Shown here: positions 1 to 6,905 of the stretch, piece after piece
How positions within the stretch are numbered: the stretch's first letter is position 1
Layout of the letters: each line of letters opens with the position of its first letter
Assembly: GCA_023700825.1 (NCBI GenBank)
Contig: JAMPYE010000088.1
Coordinates: 1 to 11,931, forward strand
From: Thermoanaerobaculia bacterium
GTDB taxonomy: Bacteria > Acidobacteriota > Thermoanaerobaculia > Gp7-AA8
DNA length: 11,931 bases
Direction of reading: 5' to 3'
Translations under genes and position numbers: made by a program
The notes under the pieces: generated by a model
Seen by the model: only the letters and a program-made list of their open reading frames with translations
Told to the model about the DNA's origin: nothing
The model's database searches: none

Positions 1-2
1 AA

Positions 3-149
3 CTGCTCGAAGGGAAGGCGGGAGTGCGGATGTTCACCGTGACCGGCGACCCCCAGGTGCTTTCGGCGTTTCTCGACGGCACGCTTCGCCTGTTCCGCTT
101 CCGCACCAGGATCAGGCACGAGGGGTACACGTTTCACCGGAGGGTGTGA
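3..149 (+). CDS. C-terminal fragment of an unidentified protein
   Basis: Reading frame 3 is open from the window edge to a TGA at 147-149 and gives the last 48 residues of a protein whose start lies outside the window. The fragment is basic and arginine-rich towards the end, with a plausible strand-helix pattern (VRMFTVTGDPQ, then LSAFLDGTLRLFRF). I see no recognisable motif, so no function is offered. Frames 1 and 2 are interrupted, and codon use in this frame (G/C at third positions) matches the neighbours, which supports it as coding. A heptamer-repeat arm begins about 5 bp after its stop codon, and the next gene is convergent. Confidence 0.6.
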   Translation: MLEGKAGVRMFTVTGDPQVLSAFLDGTLRLFRFRTRIRHEGYTFHRRV

Positions 150-154
150 GGCTG

Positions 155-323
155 GGGATTTCGGATTTCGGAATGCGGATTTCGGATTTAAAATCCGCAA
201 TGATAATTGTTTTCTATTTAGCGACACGATTATAGGAAGCACCGCGTGAAGGCGAAATGCCCGCCCCTCACGAAGGTTCTCCAATCCGAAATCCGAAATT
301 CGAAATTCGAAATTCGAAATCCC
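155..323. repeat. Heptamer-armed inverted-repeat element A (unit GATTTCG)
   Basis: The left arm (155-188, 34 bp) is a direct array of the 7-bp unit GATTTCG and variants. The right arm (283-323, 41 bp) is the same array on the opposite strand. Both arms have the outer end GGGATTTCG and the inner end GATTTCGGATT, and they differ by exactly one heptamer. The 94-bp core (189-282) is AT-rich in its left half and holds a short palindrome, GGATTTAAAATCC, overlapping the left arm at 185-197. The element fills the space between two convergent genes: it starts about 5 bp after one stop codon and its last base is the first base of the other stop codon's complement (323-325). An RNA from either strand could fold into a long hairpin, so termination is one possible role. 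Cyanobacterial STRR sequences are also heptameric, but those are simple tandem arrays. Confidence 0.85.
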
Positions 324-1522
324 TAACTCGTCGGCTTGCTGGGCGCGGGCAGCGTGGCCGAAAAGTCTCTCTCGATCCGCGGAAGGTACGCGTCGATCAA
401 CTCCTGCACGCGCTCCGGGGTCGACGCCCGCACGATGAAACCAACGTGGTGCTTCTTGTCGAGCCGCCAGACGATCTCGGGATCGGTATACGCCGAGGTG
501 TCGGGAGACTCCTGCCGGGAGAGCGAGACGATCAGGCCGGAGTAGTCCTTTCTGGCGACGGGCGGGACGTACGGGAATTCGCCCTGGGAGATCTCGATCT
601 TCGCCCACTCTTCCCATAGGTTCACTCCGGTCGCGGCCTCGACCATCTCGGCGATGTGCGCCCCGCCGACGCGGGCGGCGGTCTCGAGGAAGTAGAACTC
701 CCCGTCGTCGCGTCCCTTGATGAACTCCGTGTGCAGCACGCCGCGAACGAATCCGAGATGGAGGATGAGCTCCTTGTTGAGTTGCTGGAGCTCGATCGCG
801 TCGGGATCCTCGCGCGGGAGGATCGCCGTCGCGAAGATGCCTCCGGCGTTGGTGACGTCAAAGAGGGGGCGGCGGTACCGGCTCGCTTCGGCGAGGACGA
901 CCTCGCCTTCCGAGACGACCGAGTCGATGTGATAGACGTCGCCAGGGATCATCTGCTCGAGCAGGTAACGCGACTGCAGATCGCCGAGCTCGTTGACGAT
1001 CCGCCAGACCTCGTCGGGCGACGAGAGTTTCTTGATGCCGACCGACGAGGCCTCGGCCCGTGGCTTGAACATCCACGGCGGGGGAACTTCCTTCATGAAG
1101 CGGTCGATCCGGGCATTGTTGAGCACGTGGACGAAGCGCGGGATCGGGACACCACGAAACTCGGCGCGCGAGCGCATGGCGAGCTTGTCGCGGAAGTAGC
1201 GTGCGGTCGTCTCGCCCATTCCGGGCAGGCGCAGGTACTCGCGCAGCCGGGCGACGCGCTCGACGTCGTAGTCGTCGAGTGGGGCGACCCGGTCGATCTC
1301 GTGGTTCCGCGCCAGGTACGCGACCGTGTTGATCAGCGTCTCGTCGTTCTCGAAGTCGGGCAGGGCCCACACCTCGTCGATCGCGTGGCGCGGCCACGGC
1401 TCCTTGAGCAGTTTCTCGATCGTGAGCAGGTAGACCGTGCAGCCTTCGCGCTTGCACGTTTCGATGAAGCGGTTTCCCTTGAAATAGCCCGAGACGCAGA
1501 GAATCGTCGGCGGTTTCGTCAT
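323..1522 (-). CDS. ATP-grasp domain protein (carboxylate-amine/thiol ligase-like)
   Basis: This 399-residue protein has the ATP-grasp layout. Residues 1-105 form a Rossmann-like preATP-grasp domain (TILCVSGYF at the start). An ATP-binding core follows, with the lysine of FKPR (K153), a second lysine pair after a Gly-rich turn (SSVGIKK, to K165), the acidic hinge LLEQ (E189), and a metal-binding segment HTEFI (E266) and FLETAARVGGAHI (E280, R284). ATP-grasp ligases couple ATP hydrolysis, through an acyl-phosphate, to joining a carboxylate to an amine, thiol or bicarbonate. The substrate cannot be read from the sequence. The usual Asn of the ExN metal site is Ala282 here, which may be a subfamily trait or may weaken catalysis. 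The ATG at 1520-1522 follows GGGGAGGG at good spacing. The gene lies 22 bp downstream of the V4R-like gene and is probably cotranscribed with it. Its stop codon touches heptamer element A. Confidence 0.82.
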   Translation of the reverse strand: MTKPPTILCVSGYFKGNRFIETCKREGCTVYLLTIEKLLKEPWPRHAIDEVWALPDFENDETLINTVAYLARNHEIDRVAPLDDYDVERVARLREYLRLPGMGETTARYFRDKLAMRSRAEFRGVPIPRFVHVLNNARIDRFMKEVPPPWMFKPRAEASSVGIKKLSSPDEVWRIVNELGDLQSRYLLEQMIPGDVYHIDSVVSEGEVVLAEASRYRRPLFDVTNAGGIFATAILPREDPDAIELQQLNKELILHLGFVRGVLHTEFIKGRDDGEFYFLETAARVGGAHIAEMVEAATGVNLWEEWAKIEISQGEFPYVPPVARKDYSGLIVSLSRQESPDTSAYTDPEIVWRLDKKHHVGFIVRASTPERVQELIDAYLPRIERDFSATLPAPSKPTS

Positions 1523-1544
1523 CGTACCCTCCCCGCCGGCCCCG

Positions 1545-2123
1545 TTACGACCAGCTCATCGCGAACGTGCAGGAGTCGTCGCCACGGCACTGACAGAGAG
1601 CCTCGGAGACCTTCACCTTCGTTCCACCGAACATCGAGACGCACTGCTCGAAAAACCCGAACGCGCTGTCGCAGAAGATGGGGCTGTAGCAGGGGTACTT
1701 CCGGAAGATCATCTTCCCCCCCTTGTCTCCGGTCTGTTCGTACGCCGCCTCGCCGAAGTCCTGAAACCGGTCGTGGAGCTTGACCGAGTTCCGGAAGAAC
1801 TCGTGAGCAGTCATCGCATTCACCATCGACGTGACGTTCGCCTTGGCCGAGAAGCGCCCGAAGTCCTTGAGGAGCTCCGGGTGACTGCTGCCGAAGCGCT
1901 CGAGGAACGCGCGGTCGACGGCGATGAGATCGGCGAAGTCGTACCACTCCGAGGCGAGGATTCCGCGGGTGAGTTTCGCGCGCGTTGCCTCGGGCAACGA
2001 CTCGACGATCGTCTTTCGATCGATCTCCGGGTGCATTTCTTTCAGCCAGTCGAACCGGGAGCGGATCATGCTCCCCTTGATTCTGCCGCCATCCAGCTTT
2101 TCTTTGCTTCCGGCTCGCAGCAT
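1545..2123 (-). CDS. V4R-like sensor-domain protein
   Basis: The gene encodes 192 residues from the ATG at 2121-2123, preceded by GAGG with a 5-bp spacer. The open frame runs further upstream, but it has no ribosome site there, and it would enter the divergent promoter region. A later ATG at 2067-2069 has its purine-rich tract too close. The C-terminal third is the informative part: FGGTKVKVSEALCQCRGDDSC followed by TFAMSW ends the protein (C177, C179, G181, D182, C185). This is the C...GD..C.F...W ending of V4R (4-vinyl reductase-like) and related ligand-sensing domains, including families common in myxobacteria. Extra cysteines at 145, 151 and 161 could bind a metal or act as redox residues. 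There is no output domain and no signal peptide, so it is probably a cytoplasmic sensor or adaptor. The likely partner is the ATP-grasp protein encoded 22 bp downstream. Confidence 0.6.
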   Translation of the reverse strand: MLRAGSKEKLDGGRIKGSMIRSRFDWLKEMHPEIDRKTIVESLPEATRAKLTRGILASEWYDFADLIAVDRAFLERFGSSHPELLKDFGRFSAKANVTSMVNAMTAHEFFRNSVKLHDRFQDFGEAAYEQTGDKGGKMIFRKYPCYSPIFCDSAFGFFEQCVSMFGGTKVKVSEALCQCRGDDSCTFAMSWS

Positions 2124-2172
2124 GGGAACCTCACACTTTCTCGGGGCCGTCGAGGCGATGATTGTACGACGA

Positions 2173-2201
2173 CCCGGCGCATGGGGCTTCCCCCATTCGG
2201 G
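2173..2201. promoter_or_regulatory. Inverted repeat in the divergent intergenic region
   Basis: A perfect 6-bp stem with a tetraloop, ATGGGG-CTTC-CCCCAT, lies at 2181-2196. A second outer stem, CCCG (2173-2176) with CGGG (2198-2201), extends it across a bulge. It sits between the divergent start codons of the V4R-like gene (2123) and the PilZ-like gene (2256), where an operator or a 5' leader hairpin would be expected. No T-run follows, so it is not a typical terminator. The structure is seen in the sequence; a regulatory role is inferred. Confidence 0.35.
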
Positions 2202-2255
2202 CCGAAGACTCGTGAAGCGGGGAGGTGCTAAGCTTCGCGGTGGAGCAATCACCGG

Positions 2256-2951
2256 ATGCCCCCTGCAGGTTCCGCCTCGCGACGGTCGATGAACCGTCTG
2301 ACGTTCAAGATGCCGCGACCCGCGCGGTTTGCGACCTACGAGGTCGTGCTGATCGACCTCAGCCTCAAGGGCGCGGGAATCCAGCATCCGAACCAGATCC
2401 CTCCGGGAACCAGGAGCACCCTCCGCTTTCGTCTCGAGCGCGAGTACCACGAGATCACGTGCGAGATCTCACGCTCGAAGCTGCTGCTCGTGCGGCAGGG
2501 AGCCAAGACCCTGCAAATCTATCGATCGGGACTGAGCTTCGTCGGGATCGAGGGAGAGGCCGAGACGATCAAGGACGCGTTGCGCAAGAGAGTGCAGCGT
2601 GCGATCGCAAGGCAACAGGCCGACGCGTTCGCCAACTCGGACGCGATGAGGGGGGTCGAAGAGTCGAGTGGAGCGATCCCGCTCGCGGCGCTTGCGAGCT
2701 GGATGGAGACGCGCCCTTTCGTTCGCTGCGTCCTCGAAAAAAACGGCAGGTGGAAGACCGAAAAGGTCGACGCGCCCGAGCAGCCTCCCAACGGGTTCAC
2801 AGTCTCTTCCGAGGAAGGTGAGAAGGAGATCGACCTTCTGCGCCGCGCCTTCGAGAAGGCAACCGAAGAGCAGCGCCGCCTCATCCGCATGTTCGCCCAG
2901 ATCACCCTGCACGAGCCGTCCGACGAGCCGCGCGGAAGGTACGAGCCGTAA
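2256..2951 (+). CDS. PilZ-like domain protein with helical C-terminal tail
   Basis: The protein has 231 residues from the ATG at 2256, preceded by GGAG 10 bp upstream. An alternative ATG at 2289 has no ribosome site but would remove a basic 11-residue leader that looks unstructured. Residues about 20-100 resemble a PilZ domain: a short basic start, then DLSLKG (D34, S36, G39), which matches the DxSxxG half of the c-di-GMP-binding signature, and a later YRSGLSFVG strand (89-97) typical of the barrel. The other half of the signature, RxxxR, is not intact; the arginines before the barrel are R21 and R24 (RPAR). Nucleotide binding is therefore uncertain. The rest is charged and helical (KDALRKRVQRAIARQQ; EKEIDLLRRAFEKA) and could be a coiled coil or a partner-binding region. 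Heptamer element B starts 2 bp after the TAA. Confidence 0.6.
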   Translation: MPPAGSASRRSMNRLTFKMPRPARFATYEVVLIDLSLKGAGIQHPNQIPPGTRSTLRFRLEREYHEITCEISRSKLLLVRQGAKTLQIYRSGLSFVGIEGEAETIKDALRKRVQRAIARQQADAFANSDAMRGVEESSGAIPLAALASWMETRPFVRCVLEKNGRWKTEKVDAPEQPPNGFTVSSEEGEKEIDLLRRAFEKATEEQRRLIRMFAQITLHEPSDEPRGRYEP

Positions 2952-2952
2952 C

Positions 2953-3156
2953 GAGGCAGGCGAGAGGCGAGAGGCGAGAGGCGAAAGGCGACGGCGGGCG
3001 AAGCAACTGGCGGAACGGAGCGACCCCCTGCTCGGAATCCCGCTCAGACCGGTCCGGCCTCGCGAATGACACGATTCTCGTGAAATGCGCTGCCTGGCTC
3101 CCTCGCCACCTTCCTGCCTGCTTGTCGCCTCTCGCCTTCCGCCTAACGCCTGCCTT
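2953..3156. repeat. Heptamer-armed inverted-repeat element B (unit GCGAGAG)
   Basis: The left arm (2953-2992, 40 bp) reads GAGGCAG, three GCGAGAG, GCGAAAG, GCGAC. The reverse complement of the right arm (3124-3156, 33 bp) reads AAGGCAG, GCGTTAG, GCGGAAG, GCGAGAG, GCGAC. The two arms share the outer AGGCAGGCG and the inner GCGAC and differ by exactly one heptamer. The core is 131 bp (2993-3123) and shows no gene that I can support. The element fills the convergent gap between the PilZ-like and TPR genes: the left arm starts 2 bp after one TAA, and the right arm shares its last two bases with the other gene's TAA. The GC content matches the host, unlike elements A and C. Long-range pairing of the arms could give a bidirectional terminator. 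Confidence 0.83.
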
Positions 3157-3673
3157 ACTGCGGCTTCACTCCCACGTACGACCCCGCCACGTTGATCGTG
3201 CTCCAGAACTCGTCGCTCTCGAGCGAGAACGATTTCGCGAAGTACTCCTCGGCTCTCGCGCGGTCGCCCTTCATGTTGTAGTGGCCGCCGATCTCGGCCA
3301 TCCACGGGGCGTCTTTCGGCGAGGCCGCGAGAGCCTTGTCGAACGCTCCCTTCGCCTTGTCCCACTCCCCGGCTTCGAGATAGATCCGACCGATGCGCAG
3401 CCAGTCGCTTCCCTCCGGCTTCTTCGCGGTCACCTCGTCGAAGATAGTCTGACCTTCGGCCTTCCTGTTCGACAGGTAGAGAACGCGCCCTACGGCGATC
3501 CTCTCCCACGAGCCTTTGCCTGCCTGCGTCTTTGCGACTTCGAGCAGGGCATCGGCCGCGACCTTCGGCTCCTTGCCCACGAACAGCGAGGAGTCGATCC
3601 CCTTCTTCGCGGCAAATGCGCCAACCGCCAGGCCGAGCGTGAAAACGAGGGCGAACGTGAGTGTGCGCTTCAT
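3155..3673 (-). CDS. Secreted TPR-repeat protein
   Basis: The start is the ATG at 3671-3673, which follows GGAGG with a 7-bp spacer, giving 172 residues. The longer open frame upstream lacks a ribosome site and overlaps the next gene, so it was not used. Residues 1-21 are a signal peptide (MKR, a hydrophobic stretch, then AFA before AKKG), so the product is probably exported to the periplasm. The mature part is helical, with tetratricopeptide-like repeats. The clearest covers about 88-121 (SDWLRIGRIYLEAGEWDKAK, then GAFDKALAASP); a second covers about 122-155 (WMAEIGGHYNMKGDRARAEE, then YFAKSF) and a weaker one about 57-87. TPR units mediate protein-protein contacts, and nothing indicates the partner. 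The gene stands alone, 92 bp downstream of the caspase-like gene on the same strand. Confidence 0.75.
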   Translation of the reverse strand: MKRTLTFALVFTLGLAVGAFAAKKGIDSSLFVGKEPKVAADALLEVAKTQAGKGSWERIAVGRVLYLSNRKAEGQTIFDEVTAKKPEGSDWLRIGRIYLEAGEWDKAKGAFDKALAASPKDAPWMAEIGGHYNMKGDRARAEEYFAKSFSLESDEFWSTINVAGSYVGVKPQ

Positions 3674-3765
3674 CGTGATTCCTCCGTAGGGGAGAATGCT
3701 ACCGCGACGCAGGCGGGGAGAGGGAGTGGCTGGCCGCGCTCCGGGGCGGCGCGTCGCCAGGACTC

Positions 3766-4395
3766 TTACGGTTTGCGGATGACCATGTGAAATCGAAGCG
3801 CTTTCGCGAGGACACCCGCCCGGTGGTCGATGCGTCTTCGCATCGCGGCCGCTCCCTGCCGCGTCATCGAGTGAATCTGCATCGCCGACATGACGACCAG
3901 CTCGAATGCGGTCGCCTCCAGCCACTCGACGTCGCGGCGGTAACCGCACACGGCAGTCGCGCCCGTCTTCCGCAGGAACGCGTTGATCGAGTTACCGTGG
4001 AGGTCGAGGGTGTCACACGAACCGAAGTAGATCATCCTTCCATGGCAGCGGCCCTCGAGCATGTCGCCGAGCTCGGCGACGCTCACGCGGTTCTCGGCGA
4101 CGCGGCGGTCCCCGATCGTCAGCTCGCTGCTCTTGCCGTGAAAGGCGAGATAGAGGATCGGGTAAGCCGCCATGCTCTTCTGCGCCCAGCGGGAGACGTA
4201 GTACTCGAACTCGGAGCGGGTCGCAACGTCGCGGCGCACGTAGGGGACGTAATACGGATCCCACTGATGGAGCAACTCGAGGATCGGCTCCACCGACGAG
4301 CCCTTGTGGAGCTTGCCCCACCAGTCTCCCTCGAGGCAGAAGATGCCCTTCGGGATGACGCGGGGCGCAGGCAGGACGTTCGCGTCGCGGCTCAT
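3766..4395 (-). CDS. Caspase-fold-like protein with His-Cys pair (DUF6642-type)
   Basis: The product is 209 residues long with no signal peptide. The key segments are YPILYLAFHGKSSELTIGD, with His86-Gly87 at the end of a predicted strand, and RMIYFGSCDTL, with Cys127 at the end of the next core strand. This HG...(G)SC arrangement with about 40 residues between His and Cys is the catalytic dyad layout of caspase-like (clan CD) peptidases, including CHAT domains. The N-terminus (KGIFCLEGDWW, then SSVEPILELL) and the segment GATAVCGYRRDVEWLEATAF resemble, from memory, the short stand-alone family annotated DUF6642. Peptidase activity and targets are inferred from motif geometry only. The start at 4395 has no clear Shine-Dalgarno sequence, but a later start would cut the conserved N-terminal segment. 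The gene is divergent from the PH-domain gene. Confidence 0.62.
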   Translation of the reverse strand: MSRDANVLPAPRVIPKGIFCLEGDWWGKLHKGSSVEPILELLHQWDPYYVPYVRRDVATRSEFEYYVSRWAQKSMAAYPILYLAFHGKSSELTIGDRRVAENRVSVAELGDMLEGRCHGRMIYFGSCDTLDLHGNSINAFLRKTGATAVCGYRRDVEWLEATAFELVVMSAMQIHSMTRQGAAAMRRRIDHRAGVLAKALRFHMVIRKP

Positions 4396-4501
4396 GAGAT
4401 CAGGATAACAATTGCGGCGGGGAGGGGGTGTTTTCCGATCACCGAAATGCGTGAAAGAATGGCCGGACGGCGTGCCGAGCGCGCCGTGCGAGGTGCCACG
4501 G

Positions 4502-5017
4502 ATGGGATTCGTCGACGAAAGCCTGCTCCCCGGTGAAACGATCGTCTATCGCGCGCACGTCCATTGGAAGGTCTTCGTGCTCCCTGCGTTCTTCGCGCTC
4601 GCGGCGGTGGGGCTGATCGTCTCCTCCTTTGTGATTCCCCCGATCGCCTGGCTCTGGATTCCGGGCTGCGTGCTCCTCGCTCCCGCGGTGATCATCGGAA
4701 TCGAGCGATGGATCCGCTACGCCGCCTCGGAGTTCGCCGTGACCGAGCGGCGGGTGCTCATCAAGGTCGGTGTCATCCGCCGGCACTCCGTGGAGATCCT
4801 CCTCGAGAAGGTCGAAGGAATCGGAGTGACGCAGACGGTGCCGGGCAGGCTGCTGAACTTCGGATCGCTCGACATCACGGGCACCGGCGGCACGCGTGAG
4901 ACGTTCCACGAGATCTCGGCTCCGATGGAGTTTCGCAGGCAGGTGCAGGCGCGAGTCGCCGCGCCGGGCCAGCGCCCTGCCGGGACCGGCGATCCGGCGG
5001 CGCATCGGAACGACTGA
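4502..5017 (+). CDS. PH-domain (bPH2/YdbS-like) membrane protein
   Basis: The chosen start is the ATG at 4502, preceded by CGAGG with an 8-bp spacer, which gives 171 residues beginning MGFVDESLLPGETIVYRAHV. The frame extends upstream, but that extension is unlike the family N-terminus. Two membrane segments lie at about 23-42 and 47-67 and are followed by a bacterial PH domain of the DUF304/bPH2 type at about 72-148. In that domain, FAVTERRVLIKVGVIRRHS and ILLEKVEGI, then VTQTVPGRLLNFGSLDITG, are characteristic of the family. These proteins anchor in the inner membrane with the PH domain in the cytoplasm, and their biochemical role is poorly known. The stop codon is only 18 bp before the next start, so it is probably cotranscribed with the oligosaccharyltransferase-like gene. 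Confidence 0.82.
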   Translation: MGFVDESLLPGETIVYRAHVHWKVFVLPAFFALAAVGLIVSSFVIPPIAWLWIPGCVLLAPAVIIGIERWIRYAASEFAVTERRVLIKVGVIRRHSVEILLEKVEGIGVTQTVPGRLLNFGSLDITGTGGTRETFHEISAPMEFRRQVQARVAAPGQRPAGTGDPAAHRND

Positions 5018-5035
5018 TCCGCTACCATCGCAACG

Positions 5036-6895
5036 ATGGAGAGCTCGAGACAGGTACACGCCGGCGCGCTGGTGCTCGTCGCAATCTGGGTTGCGGTCTT
5101 CACGATCGCGCTCGGGTTGCGGACCGCGAACGCGACGGTCGCGCTTCGTGACGGGCTCCCGGTCCTCTCCCCCAACGACGATCTCTACCACGCGAAGCGA
5201 ATTCTCCACACGGTCGAGCACTACCCTTCGATGCTGCGGTTCGATCCCGATCGCGGTGTGACTGGCGCGTACTGCCCATGGCCGCCGCTGTGGGATTTCT
5301 CGGTGGCGACGCTGCTGCGGGCAGTTGGGCTCCACGGGATCGATGCGCTCACCCTCGCGGCGTGGTTTGCACCGCTCCTGGGGGCGTGCTTCGCCGCGAC
5401 GCTCGCCGCGTGGCTCGCCCACCGGCTCGGATCGCTGGCCGGGCTGGTCGCGGGCCTCGGCGTCGCCGTGCCGATTCCACTCATCTTCATCGGTCAACTG
5501 GCACGGCTCGACCACCACGTCGTCGAGGGGCCGCTGATGCTCGCGATCGTGGCCGCGACGGCTGCGATCGTCCGGGACCGGGAGGATCGCGTGCGGCACG
5601 GCCATGCCGCGCTCCTGGCCCTGGCCTTATGTGCGGCGATCTTCGTGCAGACCGCGCTCATCCTCGGCGCCGCGCTCGCGTTCGGGATCATCCTGCTGCT
5701 CGGCGCGTGCCGCGCCAGGTTCGTCGAGGGCGCGTTCGCGTTCGCGGCCTCTGCCGTCGTCGTGCAGGCGTACAGGATGACGCTCCCCGACGACTATCCG
5801 TTCAGCCCCTGGTTCCTCGGTGCGCCGCACGCACTGATGCTCGCGGCTGCCGCGTTCTCGCTGGGGCTCGCAGCGCTGCCCAGGCTGTCGCGTCTCTCTG
5901 CCTTCGCACGCGCGCTCGCGGCGGTGATCCCGTCCGCGGCTGCGATGCTCGCCGTGCCGGCGATTCGAAAAGGGATGATCGAAGGCGGGGGCTTTCTCGG
6001 AGGTGATCGGTGGCTCTCGACGATCGCCGAGTTCAGGCCTTACTTCGACGATCCTCCGACGCGCTGGCTCGACGCGCTCGTGCTGGCGCCTCTCGTCGCC
6101 GCTGTGCCACTCGCGGTATCGGCCCGCCGCCGCGGTGAAACGGGCCGCCTCGCCATCGGGCTCTTCGCGATCGCGTACGGTGTGCTGGCGATTTCGAGCC
6201 GGCGGCTCGTCTACATTGCCGTGCCCCTTGCGGCGCTCGCCGGGGCGTTCGCGTTCGACCTGTTCCTCCGTCCTGGTCGGCGCGGTGCCGCGGCTGGAAT
6301 CGCAGCGCTCGTCGTGATGGCGCCGGCGATCGCGACTGCCGTCTATCTTCCGCTGGCGAAAGAGCCCCCCGGCGTGCAGACCGAGGCGACGATTCGCGCG
6401 GCGCTCGCGTTGCGGCGGCTGCCCGCGAGCGGACGGATTCTCGCGCCATGGGATCGCGGCCATGTGATCTCGTTCTACGGCGGACGGGCCGCGGTGGTCG
6501 ACAACTTCGGTTCGGTGGAGCGGCGCAGCGAGCTGACGGCTGCCGCTGCGGCGTTGCTGTCCACGGACGACGCGGCGCTGCTCAGGTATTGTCGCGAGCG
6601 CGGTGTCGCCTACATCGTACTCAATCACCCGATCGAGCAGCTCGCGGCGACCGCCACGATCGCGGGGTTCGACGGCGACCGGTACGCGCGTGGGCGGGGC
6701 TGGATCGAGCCCGGGCCCGACGCCGAATCGACCTTCTGGTGGCGCGCCTACTTCGGCGGCGAGCGTGCGGAGGTCGCGGGCGTTCCGCCGCCGCCTCCGG
6801 TTCGCGGGTTCCGCCTGGTCTGGAGCGACGAGATGGACGTGGGCTACGCCTTCGGCCTTCGAGGCGACGCGGCGCAGGTGTGGGCCGTGGAGTGA
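5036..6895 (+). CDS. STT3/PglB/AglB-like oligosaccharyltransferase (GT-C, GT66-type)
   Basis: This 619-residue protein has many membrane segments (about 11-13) and a C-terminal soluble domain from about 442. The motifs fit the catalytic subunit of N-oligosaccharyltransferases, which move a lipid-linked glycan onto asparagine outside the membrane. They are the first-loop acidic motif with NDDLYHAKR (D48, D49, H52), the second acidic motif RLDHH (D159-H161), STIAE (T329-E332), which matches the TIxE motif of loop EL5, and the arginine segment ISSRRLVYIAVPLAALAG (about R390). APWDRGHVISFYGG (W472, D473), followed by VVDNFGS, occupies the place of WWDYG, which is degenerate here. It is shorter than Campylobacter PglB (about 713 residues). 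No glycan-assembly genes are nearby, and the acceptor proteins are unknown. The start codon has no strong ribosome site and lies 18 bp after the PH-domain gene, consistent with translational coupling. A protein O-glycosylation or other GT-C enzyme is a less likely alternative. Confidence 0.75.
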   Translation: MESSRQVHAGALVLVAIWVAVFTIALGLRTANATVALRDGLPVLSPNDDLYHAKRILHTVEHYPSMLRFDPDRGVTGAYCPWPPLWDFSVATLLRAVGLHGIDALTLAAWFAPLLGACFAATLAAWLAHRLGSLAGLVAGLGVAVPIPLIFIGQLARLDHHVVEGPLMLAIVAATAAIVRDREDRVRHGHAALLALALCAAIFVQTALILGAALAFGIILLLGACRARFVEGAFAFAASAVVVQAYRMTLPDDYPFSPWFLGAPHALMLAAAAFSLGLAALPRLSRLSAFARALAAVIPSAAAMLAVPAIRKGMIEGGGFLGGDRWLSTIAEFRPYFDDPPTRWLDALVLAPLVAAVPLAVSARRRGETGRLAIGLFAIAYGVLAISSRRLVYIAVPLAALAGAFAFDLFLRPGRRGAAAGIAALVVMAPAIATAVYLPLAKEPPGVQTEATIRAALALRRLPASGRILAPWDRGHVISFYGGRAAVVDNFGSVERRSELTAAAAALLSTDDAALLRYCRERGVAYIVLNHPIEQLAATATIAGFDGDRYARGRGWIEPGPDAESTFWWRAYFGGERAEVAGVPPPPPVRGFRLVWSDEMDVGYAFGLRGDAAQVWAVE

Positions 6896-6905
6896 GGCGT
6901 CCGCG

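Noticed and set aside
257..619. Small plus-strand frame starting in the core of element A
   Set aside because: It translates the repeat arm and then the antisense of the ATP-grasp gene, with no ribosome site.
656..1783. Long plus-strand open frame opposite the ATP-grasp gene
   Set aside because: Arginine/aspartate-rich low-complexity translation that is antisense to a clear gene; high GC content makes such frames common. The same applies to minus-strand 2469-3509 and 4439-5605, and to plus-strand 8677-9705 and 9859-10866.
2993..3123. A small gene or RNA in the core of element B
   Set aside because: No frame with a ribosome site and no stable compact fold that I could support by eye.
3704..3757. 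GCGACGC (3704-3710) and GCGTCGC (3751-3757) as a terminator after the caspase-like gene
   Set aside because: A 7-bp stem with a 40-bp loop and no T-run is weak in DNA this GC-rich.
4401..4411. GGATAACAATT, identical to half of the lac operator, just upstream of the caspase-like gene
   Set aside because: A single 11-bp half-site without its inverted partner and with no LacI-type regulator nearby; most likely chance.
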